From: Magnetospirillum sp. 64-120
GTDB taxonomy: Bacteria > Pseudomonadota > Alphaproteobacteria > Rhodospirillales > Magnetospirillaceae
NCBI GenBank assembly: GCA_001898825.1
Contig: MKVK01000019.1
Coordinates: forward strand, 62,001-126,000
DNA length: 64,000 nucleotides
Direction of reading: 5' to 3'
Part shown: positions 1 to 6,496 of the stretch, piece by piece
How positions within the stretch are numbered: position 1 is the first letter of the stretch
How the letters are laid out: each line of letters begins with the position of its first letter
The notes under the pieces: model-generated
The model's input: only the letters and a program-made list of their open reading frames with translations
The model's database searches: none
What the model was told of the DNA's origin: nothing
Translations under genes and position numbers: made by a program

Positions 1-23
1 GCGACAGCCCGACTCCGTGTCCT

Positions 24-61
24 GATACACCTTATATGGGATAAACCGCATAGTGTGTATC
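24..61. promoter_or_regulatory. Inverted repeat upstream of the XRE regulator
   Basis: GATACAC at 24-30 is repeated inverted as GTGTATC at 55-61, with an AT-rich stretch between them. It lies just upstream of the small XRE gene and could be its autoregulatory operator. This is based on position only. Confidence 0.3.
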
Positions 62-77
62 GTCCAGCTTGGCGCGC

Positions 78-305
78 ATGGACATGCGCCGCCTTGTGGG
101 ACTGAATTTCGCCAGACTGAGGAAGGAGAAGGGCTTTACCCAAGAGCGTTTCGCCGAGACCTCGGGATTTACGCAGCAATATGTCAGTGATCTCGAACGA
201 GGCCGCCGCAATCCTACGGTCGTGACGCTGTTTCACCTGGCTTCCCCACTTGGCATCACGCCGGCTGAACTTGTCGCCGAAATTGATGAGACCGACGCCG
301 ATTAG
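78..305 (+). CDS. Small XRE-family HTH regulator
   Basis: A 75-residue protein that is almost entirely one Cro/C1-type helix-turn-helix. The recognition region reads TQERFAETSGFTQQYVSDLE, followed by the usual RGRRNPTVVTL segment. It is a DNA-binding protein, probably a dimeric repressor of its own promoter or of island genes. Start: ATG at 78 or 84; a TTG at 69 is also in frame and no strong ribosome site decides between them. Such stand-alone XRE proteins are common at the ends of integrative elements, where they control excision or transfer genes. The target is unknown. Confidence 0.8.
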   Translation: MDMRRLVGLNFARLRKEKGFTQERFAETSGFTQQYVSDLERGRRNPTVVTLFHLASPLGITPAELVAEIDETDAD

Positions 306-318
306 CCTTCTCTCAAAT

Positions 319-387
319 CGCGAGCCGGGCGCAAGCCCGGCGAGCGCGCCAGTAGCGGTGCCCGCGCGACCTTCGGGGAGCGCGGGC
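319..387. repeat. Structured 3' module, copy 1 (related copy near 6364)
   Basis: A GCGAGCCGGGC...GCCCGGCGAGCGCGCC palindromic block (319-350) followed by a hairpin with GCCCGCGC/GCGCGGGC arms (360-387). A related block with the same opening lies at 6364-6395, beyond the 3' end of the ParB-like gene. Both copies are followed by a second hairpin with a T-run on the minus strand. Confidence 0.5.
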
Positions 388-407
388 ACTGCGATTTCGC
401 CGGCCCC

Positions 408-446
408 AGAAAAAGAGCCGTAGGACCGGAAGCCCGGCCCTACGGC
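408..446 (-). terminator. Rho-independent terminator of the DUF932 gene
   Basis: Read on the minus strand, the arms GCCGTAGG and CCTACGGC (417-446) form a GC-rich stem followed by CTCTTTTTC. It lies 9 bases past the stop codon of the DUF932 gene. Confidence 0.75.
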
Positions 447-454
447 GGTGCGGC

Positions 455-1297
455 TCACGCCGCCTTCAAGCGCTGCATTCCCTCTGCCAGCGTCCACAGC
501 GCGCGGTTGAGGGTGACATTCTGGTCAATGCCGTTGATGGCGCGGGTCTGGCTGCGGCGGATGCGGCCTTCCGCGTTGCGCTTGCGGCCCTGCAATCCGC
601 CCCGGACGACATTCTCCTGAATGACGTTGAACGTGGTCCATAGGCTACGCCCAACATCGTCGCGGCGGCGCGGCTCGATGACCTGTTCGGGCTGCAACGG
701 GCTTTCGTCCTCGCCATAGCGGGCGACCAAGCTCACCTCGCCGAGCAAGCGCTGCTCGTCTTGGGAAAGCTGGATCTCCTTCATAGTCTCGCTGGCGTCG
801 ATCAGGCGCGGGAAGTCCTCCGCGACGGTGTAGACGCCCTCAATAATTTCATGCTGGATATTGCCCTTGTGCTGCACGCGGACCTCCTCGAAGCGCTCGC
901 CCGCAATCATGCTGTTGGTGCAGACGAAGCGCAGCATCCCGGCGAACATCTGGTAGGCGCTGGTGCCATCGTGGCTGTTGACGATGATGACTTCGGCGGC
1001 CTCGGGCTTGCCGATACCGTCATCCCGGCGCAGGCGCAGCATATGCTTGGCGTGGCCGTGACGATTGCCGTCGCGGGGGACCGACTGAACGGCGAAGAAC
1101 GGGAACCATCCCTCCCGGCGCAGCCCCTCCACGACTTCGATGGTCGGGACATAGACATACCGCTCCGACCGGCTGTCATGCGCCTCTCGGGCAAAGATGG
1201 ACGGGACGTGCCGATACAGCGCCTCATTGTCGAGCGCCTCGCGCCCGCTGATCTGATGGGCGTTGCGGCCGAACCGGGTGGCAAGCTGGTGATACAT
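455..1297 (-). CDS. DUF932 domain protein (plasmid/phage-associated)
   Basis: A 280-residue protein of the DUF932 family, recognised by the central region with FAVQSVPRDGNRHGHAKHML and VIIVNSHDGTSAYQMFAGML. Family members are widespread on plasmids, integrative elements and phages; their biochemical role is not established, so none is given here. The start at 1297 is chosen because GGAAGGAAC lies just upstream and the protein then begins MYHQLATRFG, as in relatives; an open frame continues upstream but is palindromic intergenic DNA. It is followed by its own terminator (408-446). Confidence 0.85.
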   Translation of the reverse strand: MYHQLATRFGRNAHQISGREALDNEALYRHVPSIFAREAHDSRSERYVYVPTIEVVEGLRREGWFPFFAVQSVPRDGNRHGHAKHMLRLRRDDGIGKPEAAEVIIVNSHDGTSAYQMFAGMLRFVCTNSMIAGERFEEVRVQHKGNIQHEIIEGVYTVAEDFPRLIDASETMKEIQLSQDEQRLLGEVSLVARYGEDESPLQPEQVIEPRRRDDVGRSLWTTFNVIQENVVRGGLQGRKRNAEGRIRRSQTRAINGIDQNVTLNRALWTLAEGMQRLKAA

Positions 1298-1619
1298 GGT
1301 CTGTTCCTTCCTTGGGCTTGGGTTTCGCGCAGCGAAGCGCCGCGCTGAAACCCTGCCCGTCGGCGAGACCGGGGGTGCAAACGGAAGGCGGCTTCGCGGG
1401 GAACCGGCTGCACTGAGCGAAGCGAGGGAAGCTGGGCGGAAGCCGCTTGAAGTGCGCCGGGGGCGGAGCCCCAAGCACCGCGGCGCAGTCCGGCGACGCA
1501 GAATATCAAGACGTGCCGGAGCTCAGTCGAGATCGGACCTAGAGTCCTGCCTTGCTCCGGCGCCAACGCCTCCACGCTGACAGATCGTGGCGCAATGGCC
1601 TATTCACGACACCGGGATT
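1298..1619. other. Non-coding GC-rich palindromic spacer
   Basis: No gene is supported here. The region holds the DUF932 promoter and ribosome site at its left end and short palindromic blocks (for example around 1390-1480) of the kind seen throughout this island's spacers. Confidence 0.5.
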
Positions 1620-2228
1620 TCAAGTTGCTGCCCGGCGCTCTTCGCGGGCCGCTTTCCAGACCTCGCGAGCAGCGTCAGCGTTCATCGCCGCGATGGCGAT
1701 GCCCACGATCAGGTCCGGCCACGCCGAGCGCCACAGGGAGGCAGTAATCAAGCCGGCCGCCACGATCGCGACGTTGGCGAGCGCGTCGTTGCGGGCCGAC
1801 AGAAACGCCGCTTTGGTCAGGCTGCCGCTGTGGTGGCGGTAACGCGCGAGCATGAAGGCGCAGGTTAGGTTCACCGCGAGTGCGCCCAGGCCCGCGAGCG
1901 ACAGCAGTAGCGGGTCGGGGGCGACGGGGAGGTTGAACTTCTGCCACGCTGTCCAGAGCGTGGCGAGACCCGGCACGAGAAGGATCGCGGCGAGCGCCAT
2001 GCCTACCTGCGCGCGGCGACGCATCGACCAACCGAGCGCGAGGAGGATCAGCAGGTTGACTGAGGCGTCTTCGAGAAAATCGACGCTGTCGGCGAACAGC
2101 GACACCGATCCGATCGCGAGCGCAACCGCGAACTCGATACCGAAATAGCCGAGGTTGAGGAGCCCCACGAGGAGGACCACTCGCCGAAGGCCGAGGTTTG
2201 TCGCGTCGTCCGAGCTATGCTGATCCAT
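1620..2228 (-). CDS. CDF-family cation transporter
   Basis: A 202-residue integral membrane protein with about five to six hydrophobic segments. The FADSVDFLEDASVN and SARNDALANVAI segments match the two metal-site helices (D-x3-D type) of cation diffusion facilitators. It lacks the usual cytoplasmic C-terminal domain and is shorter than typical CDF exporters (about 300 residues). It begins 3 bases after the crcB stop codon, so the two genes form one operon behind the fluoride riboswitch. The substrate is unknown; CDF proteins usually export Zn, Co, Fe or Mn. Its placement suggests a role during fluoride stress, but that is inference. Confidence 0.75.
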   Translation of the reverse strand: MDQHSSDDATNLGLRRVVLLVGLLNLGYFGIEFAVALAIGSVSLFADSVDFLEDASVNLLILLALGWSMRRRAQVGMALAAILLVPGLATLWTAWQKFNLPVAPDPLLLSLAGLGALAVNLTCAFMLARYRHHSGSLTKAAFLSARNDALANVAIVAAGLITASLWRSAWPDLIVGIAIAAMNADAAREVWKAAREERRAAT

Positions 2229-2231
2229 GAA

Positions 2232-2612
2232 TCAGACTTTCACCAAAGAGCGGGTGATGGCCAGTGCCACGAACAATGCGGTGATCGACAGTATGACCGA
2301 CGCCAGCACGTAGGCGGCGGCCAGCGCTGGCCTGCCGCGCTCGTAGAGCAGCGCAGCTTCCAGTGCGAACGCCGAGAAGGTGGTGAAACCGCCAAGGATG
2401 CCGGTGGTAAGGAACAGCCGCCAGTGCTGCGGCAGGTGCGCCTTCAGAGCAAAATACTCGACGATGACGCCCATCAGGAAGGAGCCGATTACGTTGACGG
2501 CGAGGGTGCTGGCCGGGAACGCCGTCCAGCCGAGCCGCAGGACGGCCACGTTCACGCCGTGACGCAGAGCGCCGCCGACGCCCGCTCCCAAGAACACGAT
2601 CAGGTAATCCAT
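2232..2612 (-). CDS. crcB: Fluoride channel CrcB (Fluc)
   Basis: A 126-residue protein with four hydrophobic helices and the CrcB signature: GAGVGGALRHGVN near the N terminus, then NVIGSFLMGV and TTGILGGFTTFSAF. Fluc channels form dual-topology dimers in the inner membrane and let fluoride leak out of the cell. Length and start (ATG at 2612) fit the family. It is the first gene after a fluoride riboswitch and its intrinsic terminator, and is followed directly by a CDF-family gene. Confidence 0.95.
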   Translation of the reverse strand: MDYLIVFLGAGVGGALRHGVNVAVLRLGWTAFPASTLAVNVIGSFLMGVIVEYFALKAHLPQHWRLFLTTGILGGFTTFSAFALEAALLYERGRPALAAAYVLASVILSITALFVALAITRSLVKV

Positions 2613-2640
2613 GCCGCTCTCCGTCTCCTCGAGAGGGCAA

Positions 2641-2665
2641 CAAAAAAACCCGCCGATGGCGGGTT
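2641..2665 (-). terminator. Intrinsic terminator, expression platform of the fluoride riboswitch
   Basis: On the minus strand AACCCGCC/GGCGGGTT forms a hairpin followed by seven Ts, between the riboswitch aptamer and the crcB start. This is the expected position for a transcription-control platform. An anti-terminator pairing was not worked out. Confidence 0.75.
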
Positions 2666-2708
2666 CGCTTCGGACGCGCTCCCGCCACGGTTGGGCTGTT
2701 GGCCCTCG

Positions 2709-2763
2709 CAGCAGGAGCTATCAGCCCTCGCGGGCGGTTGTCGGGGAGCTCCATCCCCATCCC
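2709..2763 (-). ncRNA. Fluoride riboswitch (crcB motif) aptamer
   Basis: The minus strand reads GGGGATGGAGCTCCCC, then GACAACCGCC, a short stem and GGGCTGATAGCTCC. This matches the crcB RNA motif: GGNGAUGG-type opening, AACCGCC pseudoknot segment and CUGAU before the closing strand. The next feature is an intrinsic terminator and then crcB, the canonical target. Boundaries are approximate. Confidence 0.9.
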
Positions 2764-2862
2764 ACGCAGCGAAGACTAACGCCGATCGAATCTGGGTCAA
2801 GGGTGTCGCAAAGCCTTTGGGGGGAGACGCCCCGCCCACTCGGAGCGGGGCGTCGTTGCCGA

Positions 2863-3162
2863 TCAGCGCGACCAAATGAGCGCGTATTCGCCGGCGGTGT
2901 CGGTCTCGACCAAGGTGGGATAGATTGGAGCCGGAAACGTCGGATCGTCCAGCTTCACTACGATGTAGTCGCGGTTCTCGCGGCTGGTCTTCTTCCACCC
3001 GGCGCCGCATTCGACCGATCCAATGGCGAGGCGGTAGTCGGGGGCCTTGTCGCTCTCCTTGTCGACCGGGCGAATGGTCGTCTTTGCTTTGAGGGTGAGG
3101 GTCGTGATGGTCCCGTTGAAGTTGCCGTTGTCGGCCTTGGTGAAGGTGCCGATGGTCGCCAT
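2863..3162 (-). CDS. DUF736 family protein
   Basis: A 99-residue protein with the DUF736 pattern: MATIGTFTKADNGNFNGTI at the N terminus and later DYRLAIG and GEYALIW. The family is found almost only on plasmids and integrative elements of alphaproteobacteria, often next to conjugation and ParB-like genes; no function is established. The start at 3162 has AAGGAAC about 8 bases upstream. It is transcribed away from the ars operon and supports the view that this region is mobile. Confidence 0.9.
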   Translation of the reverse strand: MATIGTFTKADNGNFNGTITTLTLKAKTTIRPVDKESDKAPDYRLAIGSVECGAGWKKTSRENRDYIVVKLDDPTFPAPIYPTLVETDTAGEYALIWSR

Positions 3163-3752
3163 GTCGAAGTTCCTTTCGCTCTCGGGCCACGACCACCGCG
3201 GCCTCGATGGCGATCGGTGAAGCGGGGACGATCGGACGCGCACCGCTTGCGGCCGCAGCGCAGCGGAGGACGGCGGCGCGCGGCTTTTTTGCTTCGCGAT
3301 GCAAAGCCGAAGGCGGCGGAAAAAAGCCGCGCGCCGCCGTTGCGCCAGTCCGATCGAGGCGGAGCCGGCCCCGGTTAGATCAAGCCAATCAAGAGGCCGT
3401 GTGGCTGTGGCTGCGCGGATGCGGATCGTGACGCGACAGCTCCTCGTCAGCTTCGTCAGCACACCGGAAATAGCGGACCATCCATTCCATCGTCAGCGAA
3501 ATCGGTGACATCATGCCGGCCGTCGAGCCACATGGCGCCGTTTCCGCGCCGTCGGTTCGACGAGGTTCGCCGGGTGAAAAACCAGCCGCGATGATCTTGC
3601 CGCGACACGTCAAACTGGATGCTCTCCGCTCTGGCTGTCACCGCGCCGGTCGGGACCGAGCTGAAGACGGCTGCCGGCAGGCTCGTCCATGAGGCCGGCT
3701 CGAACAACAGAAAGTCTCTCGCCAGCGCCAACATATCGTTTAAGCTGGATAT
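3163..3752. other. Intergenic region between DUF736 and arsR
   Basis: About 590 bases without a gene I can defend. It holds the DUF736 promoter and a perfect 20-bp inverted repeat (3271-3339). At its right end is the arsR promoter, with the imperfect dyad ATATCG...GGATAT (about 3735-3754) as a candidate ArsR operator. A minus-strand open frame (about 3456-3845) overlaps the arsR start and is not recognised. Confidence 0.5.
3271..3339. repeat. Perfect 20-bp inverted repeat with a 29-base loop
   Basis: CGGCGGCGCGCGGCTTTTTT (3271-3290) is exactly complementary to 3320-3339. Each arm ends in six T or A residues next to the loop, and the loop contains a second short palindrome. It could be a strong RNA hairpin, a protein site or a recombination-related structure. 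Confidence 0.8.
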
Positions 3753-4085
3753 ATGGAAAGCGAATCGGCCATTGCTGCGCTGAGTGCGCTCGCTCAAGGC
3801 ACTCGTCTCTACGTATTCCGCCTGCTGGTGCGGCACGAACCGCATGGCCTCGCGGCCGGCGAAATCGCCCGCCAGCTCGACGTGCCGCAGAACACCATGT
3901 CAGCGCACCTGGGCATCCTCGCGCGAGCCGGCCTGGTCCGCTCGGAGCGGCATAGCCGCTCGATCATCTACCGCGCCGATCTGGACGGCCTGCGCGCGCT
4001 CACACTGTTCCTCGTCAAAGACTGCTGCGACGGAGACGCCAGCGTGTGCGCGCCGCTGGTCGCCGAACTCGCCCTCTGCCGCTGA
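3753..4085 (+). CDS. arsR: ArsR-family arsenic-responsive repressor
   Basis: A 110-residue winged-helix repressor of the ArsR/SmtB family: LAAGEIARQLDVPQNTMSAH is the recognition helix region and RHSRSIIYRA the wing. The classical ELCVCDL metal site in the recognition helix is absent. Instead the C-terminal part has C91, C92 and C99 (CCDGDASVC) plus C109, like ArsR proteins that bind As(III) with C-terminal cysteines. It is the first gene of arsR-arsC-acr3-arsH, 14 bases before arsC, and presumably represses this operon until arsenite binds. Confidence 0.93.
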   Translation: MESESAIAALSALAQGTRLYVFRLLVRHEPHGLAAGEIARQLDVPQNTMSAHLGILARAGLVRSERHSRSIIYRADLDGLRALTLFLVKDCCDGDASVCAPLVAELALCR

Positions 4086-4099
4086 AAGGACGCCAGCAC

Positions 4100-4528
4100 A
4101 TGCCCGTCGATATCATCATCTACCACAATCCCGAGTGCGGAACGTCGCGCAACGCGCTGGGCCTGATCCGCAATGCCGGGATCGAGCCGCATGTGGTCGA
4201 GTATCTGAAAACCCCGCCCTCGCGCGCGCTGCTGGTCCAGCTCATTGACCGCGCCGGGATCACTCCGCGCGACCTGCTGCGCGAAAAGGGCACGCCTTCT
4301 GCCGAGCTGGGTCTCGACGATCCCGCGCTGCCGGATGACGCGCTGGTGGACGCGATGATGGCGCATCCGATCCTCATCAACCGGCCGCTCGTCGTGTCTC
4401 CCTTGGGCGTGAAGCTCTGCCGACCATCCGAAGCCGTGCTCGATCTGCTGCCCGCGCCGCAGCGAGGCGCGTTCGCCAAGGAAGACGGCGAGCTGGTGAT
4501 CGACGGTTCCGGCGCGCGGGTGGCCTGA
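4100..4528 (+). CDS. arsC: Glutaredoxin-dependent arsenate reductase
   Basis: A 142-residue ArsC of the glutaredoxin-linked (E. coli plasmid) class. The catalytic cysteine is C13 in HNPECGTSRN. NRPLVV (about residues 94-99) and the following GVKLCRP match the arginine-containing loops that bind arsenate. It reduces arsenate to arsenite in the cytoplasm for export by the Acr3 pump encoded next. The stop codon overlaps the acr3 start (ATGA). Confidence 0.95.
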   Translation: MPVDIIIYHNPECGTSRNALGLIRNAGIEPHVVEYLKTPPSRALLVQLIDRAGITPRDLLREKGTPSAELGLDDPALPDDALVDAMMAHPILINRPLVVSPLGVKLCRPSEAVLDLLPAPQRGAFAKEDGELVIDGSGARVA

Positions 4529-5595
4529 TGGCGACGCTTGCTTCCGAACAAACGCGCCCAAGCATGTCCACCTTCGAGCGCTATCTGACGCTCTGGGTGG
4601 CGTTGTGCATCGTCGCCGGCATCGCCTTGGGCTCGGTCATGCCGGGGATATTCGCGACCATAGCCGCGGCGGAGGTCGCGCGCGTCAATCTGGTCGTCGC
4701 CGTTCTGGTCTGGCTGATGATCGTCCCGATGCTGCTCAAGATCGATTTCGGCTCGCTCGGCAGCGTCCGCCAGCACTGGAAGGGCGTGGGCGTCACGCTG
4801 TTCATCAACTGGGCGGTCAAGCCGTTCTCGATGGCGGCGCTCGGCACGTTCTTCATCGGCTATCTGTTCGCGCCGCTGCTGCCGGCCGGCGAAGGCCCGT
4901 CCTACATCGCCGGGCTGATCCTGCTCGCCGCCGCGCCTTGCACGGCAATGGTGTTCGTCTGGTCCAACCTGTGTGACGGCGAGCCGAACTACACGCTCTC
5001 CCAAGTCGCTTTGAACGACGTGCTGATGATCTTCCTGTTCGCGCCGCTGGTGGCCCTGCTGCTCGGCGTCGCGGCCGTCACCGTGCCCTGGGACACGCTG
5101 ATGCTGTCGGTCCTGCTCTACATCGTGGTGCCCGTCATCGTCGCGCAGGTGATCCGGCGCGGCGTGCTGGGAAGCGGGGGCAAGCCCGCGCTCGATCGGG
5201 TGCTCGCCCGCCTCGGGCCGGTGTCGCTGGTCGCGCTCTTGGCGACGCTGGTGCTGCTGTTCGGTTTCCAGGGCGAACAGATACTGGCGCGCCCGCTGGT
5301 GATCGCCCTCCTGGCCGTTCCCATCCTTATCCAAGTCTATTTCAACGCGGGCCTCGCCTACTGGCTCTCGCGCCGGTTCGGGGTCGCCTGGTGCGTGGCC
5401 GCCCCGGCTGCGCTGATCGGCGCGTCCAACTTCTTCGAGCTGGCGGTGGCGGCCGCGATCTCGCTGTTCGGGCTGAACTCGGGCGCGGCGCTCGCAACAG
5501 TGGTGGGCGTGCTGGTCGAGGTGCCCGTCATGCTCTCGGTCGTCGCGATCGTGAAGCGCACACGTGGCTGGTACGAGCGGGGCGCAGTCGCCTGA
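4528..5595 (+). CDS. acr3: Arsenite efflux permease ACR3
   Basis: A 355-residue membrane protein with about ten hydrophobic segments. Signatures of the ACR3/BASS fold are present: [34 protein letters not shown] with the conserved cysteine of arsenite permeases, and [17 protein letters not shown]. It exports arsenite formed by ArsC. It overlaps arsC by its first base and the downstream gene begins at its stop codon, so translation is probably coupled. Confidence 0.95.
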   Translation: MATLASEQTRPSMSTFERYLTLWVALCIVAGIALGSVMPGIFATIAAAEVARVNLVVAVLVWLMIVPMLLKIDFGSLGSVRQHWKGVGVTLFINWAVKPFSMAALGTFFIGYLFAPLLPAGEGPSYIAGLILLAAAPCTAMVFVWSNLCDGEPNYTLSQVALNDVLMIFLFAPLVALLLGVAAVTVPWDTLMLSVLLYIVVPVIVAQVIRRGVLGSGGKPALDRVLARLGPVSLVALLATLVLLFGFQGEQILARPLVIALLAVPILIQVYFNAGLAYWLSRRFGVAWCVAAPAALIGASNFFELAVAAAISLFGLNSGAALATVVGVLVEVPVMLSVVAIVKRTRGWYERGAVA

Positions 5596-6341
5596 TGCGG
5601 CTGCGCCAGCTCGTCGATTCCGATCATCTGCCGGCGCTCGATCCGGCCTATGCCCGCCAGCGCCCTGCAATCGGGCTGGGCTCGCTTGATCCAGCCCCGC
5701 GCATCCTCCTGCTCTACGGCTCGCTGCGGGAGCGGTCCTACTCGCGTCTATGCGTTGAGGAGGCTGCGCGCCTGCTGCGCTTCTTCGGGTGCGAGACGCG
5801 CATCTTCGATCCCGGCGAACTGCCGCTGCCGGACCAGGTAGCCGGAGACGACCATCCAGCGGTCCACGAACTGCGTGAGCTGTCAATGTGGTCGGAGGGG
5901 CAAGTGTGGTGCTCACCGGAGCGCCACGGCCAGATCACCGGCGTGATGAAAGTGCAGATTGACCATCTGCCGCTGAACATGGGCGGGATGCGCCCGACGC
6001 AAGGCCGCACGCTCGCGGTCATGCAGGTGTCGGCCGGGTCGCAGTCGTTCAACAGCGTCAACACGCTGCGCGTGCTCGGACGCTGGATGCGGATGGTCAC
6101 GATTCCCAATCAGTCGAGCGTTGCAAAGGCGTTCAACGAGTTTGACGATGCTGGCCGAATGAAGCCGTCAAGCTATTATGACCGGATCGTGGACGTGATG
6201 GAGGAGCTGGTTCGGTTCACAGTGCTGCTGCGGCCCCATGCCGATCAGCTCGTGGACCGCTATTCCGAACGCAAGCAGGCCGGGGTGACATTGGATCCTG
6301 CCACGGACTGGTCGAGCATTGCAGTAGCGCGGCAAGGCTGA
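5595..6341 (+). CDS. arsH: ArsH NADPH-dependent FMN reductase
   Basis: A 248-residue flavodoxin-fold protein of the ArsH family: [14 protein letters not shown] binds the FMN phosphate and [22 protein letters not shown] is the family-typical central region. ArsH enzymes oxidise trivalent organoarsenicals or act as NADPH:FMN reductases. It overlaps the acr3 stop codon (ATG at 5595) and closes the four-gene arsenic operon. Confidence 0.95.
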   Translation: MRLRQLVDSDHLPALDPAYARQRPAIGLGSLDPAPRILLLYGSLRERSYSRLCVEEAARLLRFFGCETRIFDPGELPLPDQVAGDDHPAVHELRELSMWSEGQVWCSPERHGQITGVMKVQIDHLPLNMGGMRPTQGRTLAVMQVSAGSQSFNSVNTLRVLGRWMRMVTIPNQSSVAKAFNEFDDAGRMKPSSYYDRIVDVMEELVRFTVLLRPHADQLVDRYSERKQAGVTLDPATDWSSIAVARQG

Positions 6342-6363
6342 CGCGCCGCCTCCTATCTCTATG

Positions 6364-6395
6364 CGCGAGCCGGGCCGTGGCCCGGCGAGCGCGCC
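6364..6395. repeat. Structured 3' module, copy 2 (related to 319-350)
   Basis: GCGAGCCGGGC...GCCCGGCGAGCGCGCC, nearly the same block as at 319-350. Like that copy it is followed by a hairpin (GGCCGCGCACCC...GGGTGCGCGGCC, about 6416-6442) and then a minus-strand terminator. Confidence 0.55.
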
Positions 6396-6458
6396 GGTTC
6401 CATCAATGACGATCGGCCGCGCACCCAACGGGGTGCGCGGCCGATTTCCGGCGGGCCA

Positions 6459-6491
6459 GAAAAGACCGGGGCCGCTCGCGCGACCCCGGTC
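6459..6491 (-). terminator. Rho-independent terminator of the ParB-like gene
   Basis: On the minus strand GACCGGGG/CCCCGGTC (6464-6491) forms a stem followed by TTTTC, a few bases past the stop codon of the ParB-like gene. Confidence 0.75.
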
Positions 6492-6496
6492 CACCG

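Noticed and set aside
3456..3845. Minus-strand 129-codon frame upstream of arsR
   Set aside because: It overlaps the arsR promoter and start, shows no recognised motif and no clear ribosome site. Kept only as a remark.
4120..5916. Minus-strand open frame of nearly 600 codons across arsC, acr3 and arsH
   Set aside because: Antisense to three well-supported overlapping genes; arginine-rich low-quality translation.
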